A stretch of DNA of 64,000 nt from PFJX01 sp040757575. GTDB taxonomy: Bacteria > Pseudomonadota > Gammaproteobacteria > Burkholderiales > Thiobacillaceae. Positions 17,408 to 26,363 of the stretch are shown here, piece after piece. How positions within the stretch are numbered: the stretch's first letter is position 1; each line of letters starts with the position of its first letter. The stretch is from assembly GCA_040757575.1 (NCBI GenBank), contig JBFLXA010000001.1, positions 248,001 to 312,000 of the forward strand, written 5' to 3'. Both the position numbers and the translations under genes were made by a program. Below the pieces are notes generated by a model that was not told where the DNA came from, did no database searches, and saw only the letters and a program-made list of their open reading frames with translations.

Positions 17408-18532
17408 TTACTTCAGCTGCTCGAACAGCAGGGTGGCGATGCGGTTGCCGGTATCGTTTCGGGCCGGCGAGCCGTCATCCATATAAACCCCCACCTGGGT
17501 CCGGTCCTCGCCTCCCTGGACCTTGACCTGATAGCGCAGGGCCTGGATCTTCTTGTCGTCGCTGCTCCAGAAGGCCAGCTTGGAGAGCCAGCCCTCCTTG
17601 TTCTTGGTGTTGGCCTCCGGATCGGCGTAACGCACGAAGTACACCCCTGCCGCCCGATCCCGGTCTTCCACGGTGAAGCCAATGCGGTCCAGAGCCAGAC
17701 CAATGCGCCGCCAGGCCCGGTCGAAGGCCTCCGGCAGGGTGACGCCGGGTACCGCGTTGCCGCCCTTGACCAGGGTGGCCTGGGGGCCAGCCCCCTTCTC
17801 GGCCATCATGCTCTGGGCCCGGGCCTCTTCCACGCCGAACCGCAGCATCAGGCGACGCAGCATTTCCGCTTCCAGTTCCGGGTCGGAAGGACGGGGTTGC
17901 CATACGGTCCGCCCCTGGCCCTGGTCGCCTCCACTCTGGGTGCCTTCGAATACTTCGTACATGCCCCGGTGGCTGATGTAGATCTCGGTACCGCCGTCGG
18001 CACCCGTTTCCAGCCGGGTGCGGAACTTGTCCCGCTCGGCGGTGGAATAAACGGAATCCAGGGCCTTGCCCAGCCAACTGCGAATCGTGTCCTGGGGAAT
18101 ATTGGCCCGGTTCTCGGCCCAGTCTGTTTCCATGACGCCGGATTCCGGAGACTCCAGGGTGATGATGAAGCCCAGTTCCTGCCAGAAATCCTTCACGACG
18201 GGCCAGACTTCCTGGGCAGGCACCTGCACGGCCAGCCAGCGCTGGGCACCGGCCCGCTGAACACTGATCTTCTCCACCTGGGGCAATAGCGCCTGGCTGC
18301 CCTGCTGGGGCTTGCCGCCCCGCTCCTTGTCATAGGCAGAGAAGGTGGCTGTGCCCTTGGGGTTGATGTCGGGCACGGAAAAACGGTTGTCGCCGGCGGG
18401 CATGACCAGATCCGGCGGGGCCTCCAGGGGAGGCAGCGTCCCGGCAGACTTGTAATCGATCTTTTTACTTTCCATGACGGAACAACCCGCCAGGGACAAC
18501 GCCAGCAAGACCATCAGGGGGGTGACACGCAT
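17408..18532 (-). CDS. bamC: Outer-membrane assembly lipoprotein BamC
   Basis: 374 aa. Lipoprotein signal peptide with lipobox LAGC (LMVLLALSLAGCSVMESKK), then the unstructured segment (LVMPAGDNRFSVPDINP) that in E. coli BamC lies against BamD, then two helix-grip domains (about residues 90-210 and 240-365). It is a component of the BAM complex for beta-barrel insertion. The dapA-bamC order is widely conserved, and the dapA stop is 11 bp upstream of the start. Confidence 0.9.
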   Translation of the reverse strand: MRVTPLMVLLALSLAGCSVMESKKIDYKSAGTLPPLEAPPDLVMPAGDNRFSVPDINPKGTATFSAYDKERGGKPQQGSQALLPQVEKISVQRAGAQRWLAVQVPAQEVWPVVKDFWQELGFIITLESPESGVMETDWAENRANIPQDTIRSWLGKALDSVYSTAERDKFRTRLETGADGGTEIYISHRGMYEVFEGTQSGGDQGQGRTVWQPRPSDPELEAEMLRRLMLRFGVEEARAQSMMAEKGAGPQATLVKGGNAVPGVTLPEAFDRAWRRIGLALDRIGFTVEDRDRAAGVYFVRYADPEANTKNKEGWLSKLAFWSSDDKKIQALRYQVKVQGGEDRTQVGVYMDDGSPARNDTGNRIATLLFEQLK

Positions 18533-18543
18533 GGGAAACGTCC

Positions 18544-19419
18544 TCACAGTGAACCTGCTTCCTTGAGTACGGTGCGCAGGGTGTCGTGGTGGGCAGGGGA
18601 AAGAGGCACCAGGGGCAAGCGGATGCCGCCCTGGATGAGGCCCATTTCCGCCACCGCCCACTTCACGGGAATGGGGTTGGCCTCGACAAACAGCTTCTGG
18701 TGCAGGCCCAGCAGCCGGAAATTGATCTCCCGGGCCCGGGCCAGATCGCCACCCATGGCGGCGACACACATCTCGTGCATGAGCCGGGGTGCCACGTTGC
18801 CGGTGACGGTGATGACCCCCTTGCCCCCCAGCAGCATGAGCACCATGCCACTGGCATCGTCACCGCTATAGACTGCAAAGTCTTCCGGCGCCCGCTTGAG
18901 GAGTTCGGAACCCCGCTCGATGTTGCCGGTGGCATCCTTGATGCCGATGACGCCGGGCACCTGGGCCAGGCGCAGGGCGGTGTCATTGGTGATGTCCGAC
19001 GCAGTGCGGCCGGGCACGTTGTAGAGGATCAGGGGCAGGTCCACGGCCTCGGCGATGGCCTTGAAATGCTGGTACAGGCCTTCCTGGGTGGGCTTGTTGT
19101 AATAGGGCGCCACGGACAGGCCCGCCGCCGCGCCGGCTTCCTTGGCGCAGCGGGTCAGCTCGATGGCCTCGGAGGTTGAGTTGGCCCCAGTGCCGGCAAT
19201 CACGGGCACCCGTCCGGCCGCCTGTTCCACGGCAGTGGCGATCAGGCTGCAATGCTCTTCCGGCGTCACCGTAGGGGATTCGCCGGTAGTGCCGACGATG
19301 ACCAGGCCGTCGGTCCCCTGGGCCACATGCCAATCGATGAGCGCCCGGAAGCGGGGCATATCCAGGCCCCCATCGGGCAGCATGGGGGTGACCAGGGCGA
19401 CTAGACTGCCAGTAAACAT
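18544..19419 (-). CDS. dapA: 4-hydroxy-tetrahydrodipicolinate synthase
   Basis: 291 aa, the standard length. It condenses pyruvate with aspartate semialdehyde in lysine and meso-diaminopimelate synthesis. MFTGSLVALVTPM is the usual start. GTTGESPT binds pyruvate, YNVPGRT carries the catalytic tyrosine, and GIKDATGN contains the Schiff-base lysine. A TAAAAT hexamer on the minus strand (19448-19453) is a possible -10. Confidence 0.97.
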   Translation of the reverse strand: MFTGSLVALVTPMLPDGGLDMPRFRALIDWHVAQGTDGLVIVGTTGESPTVTPEEHCSLIATAVEQAAGRVPVIAGTGANSTSEAIELTRCAKEAGAAAGLSVAPYYNKPTQEGLYQHFKAIAEAVDLPLILYNVPGRTASDITNDTALRLAQVPGVIGIKDATGNIERGSELLKRAPEDFAVYSGDDASGMVLMLLGGKGVITVTGNVAPRLMHEMCVAAMGGDLARAREINFRLLGLHQKLFVEANPIPVKWAVAEMGLIQGGIRLPLVPLSPAHHDTLRTVLKEAGSL

Positions 19420-19496
19420 AGGGGCTCGTGAATTTCGCAAAGCGCTGATTTTAACCGAAAGTCCCGCTCCAATTGGTTACCGGCAGACGGACTGTC

Positions 19497-20009
19497 TCAA
19501 GGCCGCCGCGCACACAGCCTTTGCATGCAGCGACGCTGGGCCGTTTCCTCCACGTCTTCGTAGGCCAGCACCCGCAGATGGCCCCGCACCCACTCCAGCA
19601 GTTCGCCAGGCATGAGCAGGTGGGCCGGGTTGCGGGGCCGGCCGTAGCGGGCCTGGCCCATGCTGAAAGTTTCATAGATCAGGATGCCACCGGGGACCAG
19701 GCAGGCAAGCAAGTGTTCGAACAAGGGCCGGTGCAAGTAGCGGGACACCAGCACCCCATCGAAACGGCGTCCTGCCAAGGGCCAGGGGGCCGCCTCCAGA
19801 TCGGCCTCCAGCCATTCCACACCCGCCAGACCATGGTGGGGGGCAGACAGGAGCATATCCCGGTCCACGGCAGTGACCCGGAACCCCTGGCCTGCCAGGT
19901 AGACGGCATGCCGCCCGCCTCCACAGGCCAGATCCAGCACCGCACCCGCCGCCGGAATCCCGGCCGCCCAGCGGGCCACCCAGGGGGAGACGTCCTCCGG
20001 CACGGTCAT
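19497..20009 (-). CDS. SAM-dependent methyltransferase, TehB-like
   Basis: 170 aa. The class I methyltransferase motif I is LDLACGGGRHAVYLAGQG, followed by motif II (VTAVDRD) and FDGVLVSRYLHRPLF. It lacks an auxiliary domain, like the small TehB-type enzymes. Start chosen at MTVPEDV, giving an ATGA overlap with the fliR stop, so it is the last gene of the flagellar transcript. Whether it modifies a flagellar component or is merely a passenger cannot be told. Confidence 0.82.
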   Translation of the reverse strand: MTVPEDVSPWVARWAAGIPAAGAVLDLACGGGRHAVYLAGQGFRVTAVDRDMLLSAPHHGLAGVEWLEADLEAAPWPLAGRRFDGVLVSRYLHRPLFEHLLACLVPGGILIYETFSMGQARYGRPRNPAHLLMPGELLEWVRGHLRVLAYEDVEETAQRRCMQRLCARRP

Positions 20010-20791
20010 TGCCCCGCCACGCCGCCCATGGCCCGGGTGGCGGTCCACAGGGCCTGGCCCCACAAGTTTTCCAGGCTGGCCGGCAGATAGACCAGGGTGA
20101 AATACAAAACCAGAAAACCCGCTCCCAGCGTGAGGGGAAAGCCCACGGCGAAAATATTCAACTGAGGGGCGGCCCGGGTCATCATGCCGATGGTGAGGTT
20201 GGTGGCCAGCAAGGCCGCCGTCACAGGCAGGGCGATGTGCAACCCGGTCATGAACAGGGCACCGCCCCATTGCACCAGCCCGAAGAATCCGGCCGCCCCC
20301 AGGCTTGCCCCTACCGGGATATCGATGAAACTCTGGGCCAGGGCGTCGATGACCACGTGGTGACCGTTGAAGGCGAACAGGATCAGGGCGGAGGACAGCA
20401 CCAGGAACTGGGAAATCACCGGGGTCTGGGCACCGTTGATGGGGTCGAACAGGGTGGCGAATGAGAGGCCCATCTGCAGGCCCATGATCTGGCCGGCGTA
20501 TTCCACGGCAGCAAACACGATCCGCAGGCTGAACCCCAGGGCGGAACCGATGGCAATCTGTTGCAGCAACACCAACAGGCCGTCTCCGGACATGAGTTGA
20601 AGCTGCTGCGGGTTGGGGAGGATGGGGGCCACCGCCACCGTCAGCACCACCGCCAGGACCAGCCGGGTAGAAGCCGGTGCAGCCCGGTTCCCCAGCAGGG
20701 GGTCAAAGAACAGCCAGGCGGCAATGCGCACGAAGGGAAACAGGAACAGGGCCAGCAGGCCATCCAGATCCGCGCTGTTGAGGGTCAACAC
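20006..20791 (-). CDS. fliR: Flagellar biosynthetic protein FliR
   Basis: 261 aa, a polytopic subunit of the flagellar type III export gate (FliPQR). Several hydrophobic segments (LLALFLFPFVRIAAWLFF; VLSSALILFAFNG; GFPLTLGAGFLVLYFTLVYL) and GLQMGLSFATLFDP match the family. It follows fliQ with a 9-bp gap. Confidence 0.95.
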   Translation of the reverse strand: MLTLNSADLDGLLALFLFPFVRIAAWLFFDPLLGNRAAPASTRLVLAVVLTVAVAPILPNPQQLQLMSGDGLLVLLQQIAIGSALGFSLRIVFAAVEYAGQIMGLQMGLSFATLFDPINGAQTPVISQFLVLSSALILFAFNGHHVVIDALAQSFIDIPVGASLGAAGFFGLVQWGGALFMTGLHIALPVTAALLATNLTIGMMTRAAPQLNIFAVGFPLTLGAGFLVLYFTLVYLPASLENLWGQALWTATRAMGGVAGQ

Positions 20792-20800
20792 GGCTGGAAA

Positions 20801-21070
20801 TCAGTTGATCAGGCTGGGGATGCTGCCGATCAGGCGCACCACGTAGTCCACCAGCAGTTGCAGGGTCCAGGGCCCCAGCACCACCAGCACCAGGAACATG
20901 ACGAACAGCTTGGGGATGAAGGACAGAGTCATCTCGTTGATCTGGGTGGCCGCCTGGAACACGGACACCAGCAGGCCGATGAGCAGGGACGCCAGCAACA
21001 GGGGACCCGCCGAGATCATGGCCAGCTCCAGGGCCTGGCGGATGATGGCGACGACGGTATCGACAGTCAT
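20801..21070 (-). CDS. fliQ: Flagellar biosynthetic protein FliQ
   Basis: 89 aa with two membrane hairpin segments (PLLLASLLIGLLVSVFQAAT; LFVMFLVLVVLGPWTLQLLV). The conserved QINEMTLSFIPK between them is the FliQ signature. It is part of the export gate and overlaps fliP by 4 bp. Confidence 0.97.
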   Translation of the reverse strand: MTVDTVVAIIRQALELAMISAGPLLLASLLIGLLVSVFQAATQINEMTLSFIPKLFVMFLVLVVLGPWTLQLLVDYVVRLIGSIPSLIN

Positions 21071-21816
21071 ATCTGGAAGGTCGCCACCAGGGAAGCGATC
21101 AGCAGATTCCAGCCGTCCGCCAGCACGAACAGCATGATCTTGAAGGGCAGGGACACCAGCACCGGCGAAAGCATCATCATGCCCATGGACATCAGCACGC
21201 TGGACACCACCATGTCGATGATGAGGAAGGGAATGAAGACGATGAAGCCGATGGTGAAGGCGGTCTTGATCTCGCTGATGACGTAGGCGGGCACCAGCAC
21301 CCGCAGGGGGGTTTCCTCGGGGCTGTTGAGGGCGGGAATGCGGGCCAGGCGCACGAACAGGGCCAGGTCTTCCTGGCGGGTCTGCTTGAGCATGAAGTCC
21401 TTCAGCGGAGCCGCACCCCGGTCCGCCGCCTCCACCAGGCTGATCTGGTTGTCCGTGTAGGGTTTCCAGGCCTGCTCGTAGATCTTGTCGAACACCGGCG
21501 CCATGATGAAAAAGGTCAGGAACAGGGACAGACCGACGATCACCTGGTTGGGGGGCGCGGTCATGGTGCCCATGGCCTGGCGCAGCAGGGACAGCACGAT
21601 GACGATGCGGGTGAAGGCCGTCATCATCAGCAGGGCCGCCGGCAGGAAGGTCAGCGCCGTCAGCAGCAGCAGGGCTTCGATGCTGAAGGTGTAGTTGGTA
21701 CTGCCTCCCGGTCCAGGAGTGCTGCTGAATGCCGTTATGCCCGGCGCCGCCCAGGCCAGGGCCGGCACTCCGACCCCCAACAGGAGAATCAACCAGCGCG
21801 CCCGGGTCATGTTCAA
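21067..21816 (-). CDS. fliP: Flagellar biosynthetic protein FliP
   Basis: 249 aa with a cleavable signal peptide (ARWLILLLGVGVPALAWAA), as usual for FliP. Core segments include LLTALTFLPAALLMMTAFTR, FIVFIPFLIIDMVVSSVLMS and SLPFKIMLFVLADGWNLL. It forms the helical export gate with FliQ and FliR. It overlaps fliO by 4 bp. Confidence 0.97.
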   Translation of the reverse strand: MNMTRARWLILLLGVGVPALAWAAPGITAFSSTPGPGGSTNYTFSIEALLLLTALTFLPAALLMMTAFTRIVIVLSLLRQAMGTMTAPPNQVIVGLSLFLTFFIMAPVFDKIYEQAWKPYTDNQISLVEAADRGAAPLKDFMLKQTRQEDLALFVRLARIPALNSPEETPLRVLVPAYVISEIKTAFTIGFIVFIPFLIIDMVVSSVLMSMGMMMLSPVLVSLPFKIMLFVLADGWNLLIASLVATFQI

Positions 21817-22241
21817 CCCGGCCGCTTGGGCAGCAGGTCTTTCAGCTTGTCGGCGAAACCGGCCGGCACGCCAGCGGCAGGCACCTCGACGCCCAGGGGC
21901 TTTGGCAAGCTATGCAGATGGGTCACCTGCCCGCCGCCCACCCCCAGCATGAGCCAGGTCTCCCCCACTTCCACCACCACCAGTCGTTCCCGGGGGCCCA
22001 GCATGACGCCCCCCACCACCTTGACCACCCCCTGGGCACCGGACTGGCCAGGGGAAAACCGGCGCAGGAACCAGAAAAACCCCACCATCACCGCCAGCAC
22101 CACGCCCAGGCCCAGCAAACCCTGGAACAGCACACCGAAGGTGGAGGGCGCGGCCACTTCAGCCGCCGCCTCATTCGCCGCCCAGACAGGCCCAGCCAGC
22201 AGCCCACTCGCGGCGGCAATCCATGGGGCGGGAAAATTCAT
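21813..22241 (-). CDS. fliO: Flagellar protein FliO
   Basis: 142 aa. A short periplasmic N-terminus with signal-like segment, one membrane span (LFQGLLGLGVVLAVMVGFFW), then a cytoplasmic domain with the family pattern GGVMLGPRERLVVVEVGETW. FliO assists FliP assembly. Similarity in this family is low, so identity rests on both pattern and position between fliN and fliP. Confidence 0.93.
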   Translation of the reverse strand: MNFPAPWIAAASGLLAGPVWAANEAAAEVAAPSTFGVLFQGLLGLGVVLAVMVGFFWFLRRFSPGQSGAQGVVKVVGGVMLGPRERLVVVEVGETWLMLGVGGGQVTHLHSLPKPLGVEVPAAGVPAGFADKLKDLLPKRPG

Positions 22242-22726
22242 TTGTTGATGCGGCGCAGGCGCTCGGCAGGGCTGATGATGTCCGTGAGGCGGATACCGAA
22301 CTTGTCATTCACCACCACCACTTCGCCCTGAGCGATCAGGCAGCCGTTGACCAGCACGTCCATGGGCTCACCAGCCAGGCCATCCAGTTCCACCACGGAA
22401 CCCTGGGCCAGTTGCAGCAGGTTGCGAATGGCGATCTTGGTGCGCCCCAGTTCCACGGTGAGCTGGACCGGGATATCCAGAATGAGGTCCAGATTGTTTG
22501 CCGCCGCTGGCCCGCCTTCCGGAGTGAGACTCTGGAACACGTGAGGCTGAGCTGACGGCGCAGCGGGGGCGGCAGCTGCCTTGGCGTCTTCCGCTTCCTG
22601 TTCCGCCAGGGCGGCGGCCCAGTCGTCGGCACCGCCAGCGGCCTCGCCGCTGGTTTCCTGTTCGGCCAGAGCGGCCGCCCAGTCATCGGCGGAAACGTCT
22701 TCCTCTTTCTGCGCTTCCTCGCTCAT
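22238..22726 (-). CDS. fliN: Flagellar motor switch protein FliN, with duplicated N-terminal motif
   Basis: 162 aa, longer than many FliN. The C-terminal SpoA domain (about residues 78-157: LDIPVQLTVELGRTKIAIRN, then EPMDVLVNGCLIAQGEVVVV) builds the C-ring. The N-terminal extension contains DDWAAALAEQE twice, at residues 14-24 and 34-44, joined by a Gly/Ala linker; family members usually have one such motif. It overlaps both fliM and fliO by 4 bp. Confidence 0.96.
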   Translation of the reverse strand: MSEEAQKEEDVSADDWAAALAEQETSGEAAGGADDWAAALAEQEAEDAKAAAAPAAPSAQPHVFQSLTPEGGPAAANNLDLILDIPVQLTVELGRTKIAIRNLLQLAQGSVVELDGLAGEPMDVLVNGCLIAQGEVVVVNDKFGIRLTDIISPAERLRRINK

Positions 22727-23721
22727 GCCTTGCTCCCGGCACAGGCAATGCGGTCATCGCCCTGCAGTACCTGATCAATCTTGAGGGCCAGCTGGCCGTT
22801 CTTCTGTCCGTACATGCAACGGAACAGGGGAACACCATCCACCTGGGCCACCACGGCCTCCGGCACATCCAGCGAGATCACATCCCCCAGTTTCAGGCCC
22901 ATGATCTGGCGCAGGGTCACTTCCGAATGGCCCAGGTTCGCCACCAGCTCCACTTCCGCGTCCTGGACCTGAAGGGTCATCTGGTGAACCCAACGTTCGT
23001 CCGCCTCGGCCCTGTCTGCCTGCATGGTGCTGGTGAGCTGATCCCGAATGGGCTCGATCATACTGTAGGGCATGCAGACGTGGAAATCGCCGCCACCGGA
23101 GCCCAGTTCAATGTTGAAGGTATTCACCACCACCACCTCGGTGGGTGTGGCGATGTTGGCGAACTGGGTGTTCATTTCAGAGCGCACGTACTCGAACTTC
23201 ACCGGATAGATGCTTTCCCAGGCCTTCTGCATCTCCTCGAAGGCCACATCCAGCAACTTGCGGATGATGCGCTGCTCTGTCGGCGTGAAATCCCGGCCTT
23301 CCACCCGCATGTGGTAGCGGCCATCGCCGCCAAACAGGTTGTCCACCACCAGGAAGACGAAATTGGGGTCGAATACGAACAGGGACGTGCCCCGCAGAGG
23401 GGGCATGTGCACCATGTTCAGGTTGGTGGGCACGATCAGGTTGCGGACGAATTCGCTGTACTTGATGACCGTCACCGGCCCGACGGAAATCTCGGCGGTG
23501 CGCCGGATGAGGTTGAACAGCCCCAGGCGGAAGTTGCGGGCAAAGCGCTCGTTGATGATTTCCAGAGTGGGCATACGCCCACGGACGATGCGTTCCTGAC
23601 GGCCGATGTCATAACCGCGGATACCGCTATCGTTTCCGCCGGACGCAGTCTCCTCCGCCTCCCCGGTTACACCCCTGAGGAGGGCATCAACTTCTTCCTG
23701 AGAGAGGATGTCGTCCGCCAC
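22723..23721 (-). CDS. fliM: Flagellar motor switch protein FliM
   Basis: 332 aa. The N-terminal CheY-binding peptide is present as LSQEEVDALLRGV, followed by the CheC-like middle domain (about 45-230) with GGDGRYHMRVEGRDFTPTEQ and a C-terminal SpoA domain (EVTLRQIMGLKLGDVISLDV). It receives phospho-CheY to switch rotation direction. It begins 21 bp after fliL. Confidence 0.97.
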   Translation of the reverse strand: MADDILSQEEVDALLRGVTGEAEETASGGNDSGIRGYDIGRQERIVRGRMPTLEIINERFARNFRLGLFNLIRRTAEISVGPVTVIKYSEFVRNLIVPTNLNMVHMPPLRGTSLFVFDPNFVFLVVDNLFGGDGRYHMRVEGRDFTPTEQRIIRKLLDVAFEEMQKAWESIYPVKFEYVRSEMNTQFANIATPTEVVVVNTFNIELGSGGGDFHVCMPYSMIEPIRDQLTSTMQADRAEADERWVHQMTLQVQDAEVELVANLGHSEVTLRQIMGLKLGDVISLDVPEAVVAQVDGVPLFRCMYGQKNGQLALKIDQVLQGDDRIACAGSKA

Positions 23722-23742
23722 ACGCCTCCAGCCGTTATCAGG

Positions 23743-24285
23743 TCACTGGATGATGAAGGCCCCGAAGAGCACCTTTTTGACGCCCTGAGACTTCTTCTTG
23801 ATGCCCAGCACGTCGTTGATTTCCTTCTGCACTTCGTCAGCCAGCTTGGTCTTGCCGTCCGGCATGCTCAGATCTTCCGGCATCTTGCTGGACAGCAGGC
23901 GGATCATGGCATCCCGCACCTCGGGCATGCGCTCCTTGATCTTGGCCTGTACTTCCGGAGACGCCACCAGCAACTGGATTTCCGTCTGCAGATAGGTTTC
24001 CTGGTCCGCCAGGTTGACGGTGAACTGATCCAGCTTTTCGTAGACCGGAGGATGCTCGTCATGGCCCTCCTCTTCTTCCTCTCCAGCTTCCGCGTCGCCG
24101 TGGCCTTCCTCACCCCCATCCTCTGCCTTGGCTTTCTTGGATTTATCCGGAGCGGACATCAGCAACCAGGCGGCCAGACCACCGCCTGCCAATACAACCA
24201 CCCCGACCAGCGCCAGGATGATGATGAGCAATTTACCCTTCTTTTTCGGGGCTTCGCCTTCGGTTGGTGCCTCTTCCTTAGCCAT
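23743..24285 (-). CDS. fliL: Flagellar basal-body-associated protein FliL
   Basis: 180 aa. A lysine-rich cytoplasmic start, one membrane segment (KLLIIILALVGVVVLAGGGL), an acidic/histidine-rich linker (about residues 50-85: EDGGEEGHGDAEAGEEEEEG) and the periplasmic FliL domain (LDQFTVNLADQETYLQTEIQ; AMIRLLSSKMPEDLSM). It stabilises stator units. The long acidic linker is unusual in composition. A 146-bp AT-rich gap separates it from fliK. Confidence 0.93.
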   Translation of the reverse strand: MAKEEAPTEGEAPKKKGKLLIIILALVGVVVLAGGGLAAWLLMSAPDKSKKAKAEDGGEEGHGDAEAGEEEEEGHDEHPPVYEKLDQFTVNLADQETYLQTEIQLLVASPEVQAKIKERMPEVRDAMIRLLSSKMPEDLSMPDGKTKLADEVQKEINDVLGIKKKSQGVKKVLFGAFIIQ

Positions 24286-24361
24286 AGTTCTCTCTGGACA
24301 ATTAGCTCAGGCGGAAAATATCACACAAAAACATGAAGTTTCAGAAAAGTGCTTAAGTTTT

Positions 24362-24390
24362 TTATTACGACATAAGCACAAAATAGGCAA
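24362..24390 (-). promoter_or_regulatory. Weak candidate promoter in the AT-rich fliK-fliL gap
   Basis: The 146-bp gap 24286-24431 is strikingly AT-rich for this genome. On the minus strand TTGCCT (24385-24390) and TAATAA (24362-24367) are 17 bp apart. The -10 match is poor. It could give fliL-fliR expression independent of fliJK. Confidence 0.3.
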
Positions 24391-24431
24391 GCACGCCCTT
24401 CAGTCAAAGGGAAAAGCGGGCTCGTGTGGAT

Positions 24432-25670
24432 TCAGATGTAGAGGTCAACCAGCCCCTGGCCGAGCAGGCGGTTAGAGCCCCCATGGAGAGCCAGCCCCCC
24501 GGGGTCCGGGGCAGAGGCATCGGCCTCCGTGCCCCTATCCCGCCCCTGGCCCGACTGGGCCTGATCCGGCTGCCGTGGCAGGGCCTCGTCCCGCACCTGG
24601 GTTTGCCCCAGGGTGACGCCCGCATCGGCCAGCATTTCCTTCAGGCGGGGCAAGGCCGCTTCAATGGCATCACGCACGGCAGCATGGGGGGAATAAAACT
24701 GGGCGCCCGCCTCGCTGCCATTCAGGGACAGTCGCACCTCCAGAGGCCCCAGATGGGGGGGATTCAATGCCACTTCCGCCACATGTCCCTGGCGGCTGGC
24801 CAGCCACACCACCCGGTCGCCCAGTTCCTGGGAAAACTGGGAGCTGCGCAAGGGTGCATCGATGGATACCTGCAAGGGGGTCACCCCACGGGGGGCGGAA
24901 TCCGCTGGTGCAGCGCCGGCCACTCCAGGCATCAAGGCTGAAGGCTGACCTGCCGGAACCAGACCGGATATCTCCGCCCCGGCCCCACCCAGGGGCGCTG
25001 CGAGGACCTGGACAAGGGAGCCTGTAGCCGTTGGCATGCCAGCCCCCTTCGCAACAGCGCCGGACAAGGTCATCATGCTGCCGTTGACTTGGGAATCGCC
25101 GACCCCTGAGACAATGGAAAAATCGCCCTTTCCGCCAGGCGCCTCTCCTGCCCGCCCTAGCGCCTCCTGCGGCAAGGATTGCCGAAGTGCGGCAAGGACT
25201 GCCGCCCGACTCTGAGCCTGCTTACCACCAAAACGGGTATCGGTAGACTCGGCAACAGCAGCCACGCCAGCCGCTGCCGACCCGCCCCCCCTCCCATGAA
25301 CGCCAGGCACCAGCACACCCGCGCCAGGCAACAGGCCAGCGGGAAAGCCGGAAGGATCAGATACGGGCACCCCGGGTTGGGCCTCACGTGCTTCAGCCTC
25401 GGTCAGCAGGGGATCTGCCACCCCTGCGTCACCCTTGGCTTGCAGGGCTTCGATCCGCCCGGAAAGCAAAACCTCGAAGGGTTCGACTGCAACCCCTGTT
25501 CCGGCCGAACCACCCACCAAACCAGCCGCAGCAAGCCCAGCAAGCTCGCCCGCCTGTCCAACAGCATCGCCTTTCTGACTACCGTGAGCGGACTTGCCGC
25601 CCAATCCGGCCAAGACCTGGGCAGTCTTGTCCGAACCGGCTCCCAGCAGCATTGCCAACATGTCACTCAT
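24432..25670 (-). CDS. fliK: Flagellar hook-length control protein FliK
   Basis: 412 aa. A long, low-complexity Ala/Gly-rich N-terminal ruler region (about 1-290) and a folded C-terminal domain with LGDRVVWLASRQGHVAEVAL and the hallmark LNPPHLGPLEVRLSL, which is the Flg_hook domain that contacts FlhB. The tail is Gln/Arg-rich. Start at MSDMLAML (25670), which trims 12 unlikely codons. Confidence 0.93.
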   Translation of the reverse strand: MSDMLAMLLGAGSDKTAQVLAGLGGKSAHGSQKGDAVGQAGELAGLAAAGLVGGSAGTGVAVEPFEVLLSGRIEALQAKGDAGVADPLLTEAEAREAQPGVPVSDPSGFPAGLLPGAGVLVPGVHGRGGGSAAAGVAAVAESTDTRFGGKQAQSRAAVLAALRQSLPQEALGRAGEAPGGKGDFSIVSGVGDSQVNGSMMTLSGAVAKGAGMPTATGSLVQVLAAPLGGAGAEISGLVPAGQPSALMPGVAGAAPADSAPRGVTPLQVSIDAPLRSSQFSQELGDRVVWLASRQGHVAEVALNPPHLGPLEVRLSLNGSEAGAQFYSPHAAVRDAIEAALPRLKEMLADAGVTLGQTQVRDEALPRQPDQAQSGQGRDRGTEADASAPDPGGLALHGGSNRLLGQGLVDLYI

Positions 25671-25723
25671 TGCGCGTCTCCCGCAGCGTTTGCAGAAGAC
25701 AAGCAAACTATGTGCCCAAACCC

Positions 25724-26167
25724 TTAATCCCCTAGTACGCGGGTTTTTCTAGATGCAGCTTCATCGGTACCCCGCTGGTCACGCTTTTCCTCCCGCACCA
25801 GCTCGGTATGGGCATGGCGCCGGGCCAGCACCTCATAGGCCTTCACCTGCTGGCGTTGCGCCAACCATTTTTCGTGGGCAGACTGCCAATTGGCATGGGC
25901 CTTCTCCACCTCGCTGGTCTGATGGTTGATGGCTTGCTCTACCTTGCCCAGGAAAGCGTGATACTCCCGCAGCAGATGGATCTGGAGCCCCTGCTCTCCC
26001 GCCCCCGTCAGGCGGCGCTGATATTCGAGTTTATAGCCCTGTATCTCCTCCAGCCGCTGGCGTGCCGCCGCTTCCTTGCGCCCCATCGAGCGCAGCAGGC
26101 GCTCCGCGGCCTCAAGTCGGTGTTGGGCATGCTCCAACAGGATTTGCAGGGAAAAAACGCGGGCCAC
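25724..26167 (-). CDS. fliJ: Flagellar protein FliJ
   Basis: 147 aa, almost entirely a long coiled coil (FSLQILLEHAQHRLEAAERL; YRRLTGAGEQGLQIHLLREY), the FliJ pattern. It is a stalk or chaperone-escort protein of the export ATPase complex. fliI normally precedes it, but here the upstream gene is the Trm112-like gene, so the flagellar run begins at fliJ. Confidence 0.88.
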   Translation of the reverse strand: MARVFSLQILLEHAQHRLEAAERLLRSMGRKEAAARQRLEEIQGYKLEYQRRLTGAGEQGLQIHLLREYHAFLGKVEQAINHQTSEVEKAHANWQSAHEKWLAQRQQVKAYEVLARRHAHTELVREEKRDQRGTDEAASRKTRVLGD

Positions 26168-26180
26168 AGAGCACCCTTAT

Positions 26181-26363
26181 TCAGGCGATCTCTTCAGCCT
26201 CGTCCAGACGGCGGGCCTCGTCTTCCAGCATGACCGGAATGCCGTCCCGTATCGGAAACGCCAGACGGTCTGCCTTACAGACCAGCTCCTGGCGGGGCTT
26301 CAGATAAACGAGTGGTCCCTTGCACAGGGGGCAAACCAGGATATCAAGCAGCTTGGGGTCCAT
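26181..26363 (-). CDS. Trm112-family small protein (YcaR/UPF0434 type)
   Basis: 60 aa. MDPKLLDILVCPLCKGPL with CPLC and a third cysteine in LVCKADRL, then AFPIRDGIPVML, are the family signatures. Proteins of this group sit between lpxK and kdsB in most proteobacteria; here lpxK is upstream but kdsB is absent and fliJ follows. It overlaps the end of lpxK by 20 bp. The molecular role is unclear. Confidence 0.93.
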   Translation of the reverse strand: MDPKLLDILVCPLCKGPLVYLKPRQELVCKADRLAFPIRDGIPVMLEDEARRLDEAEEIA

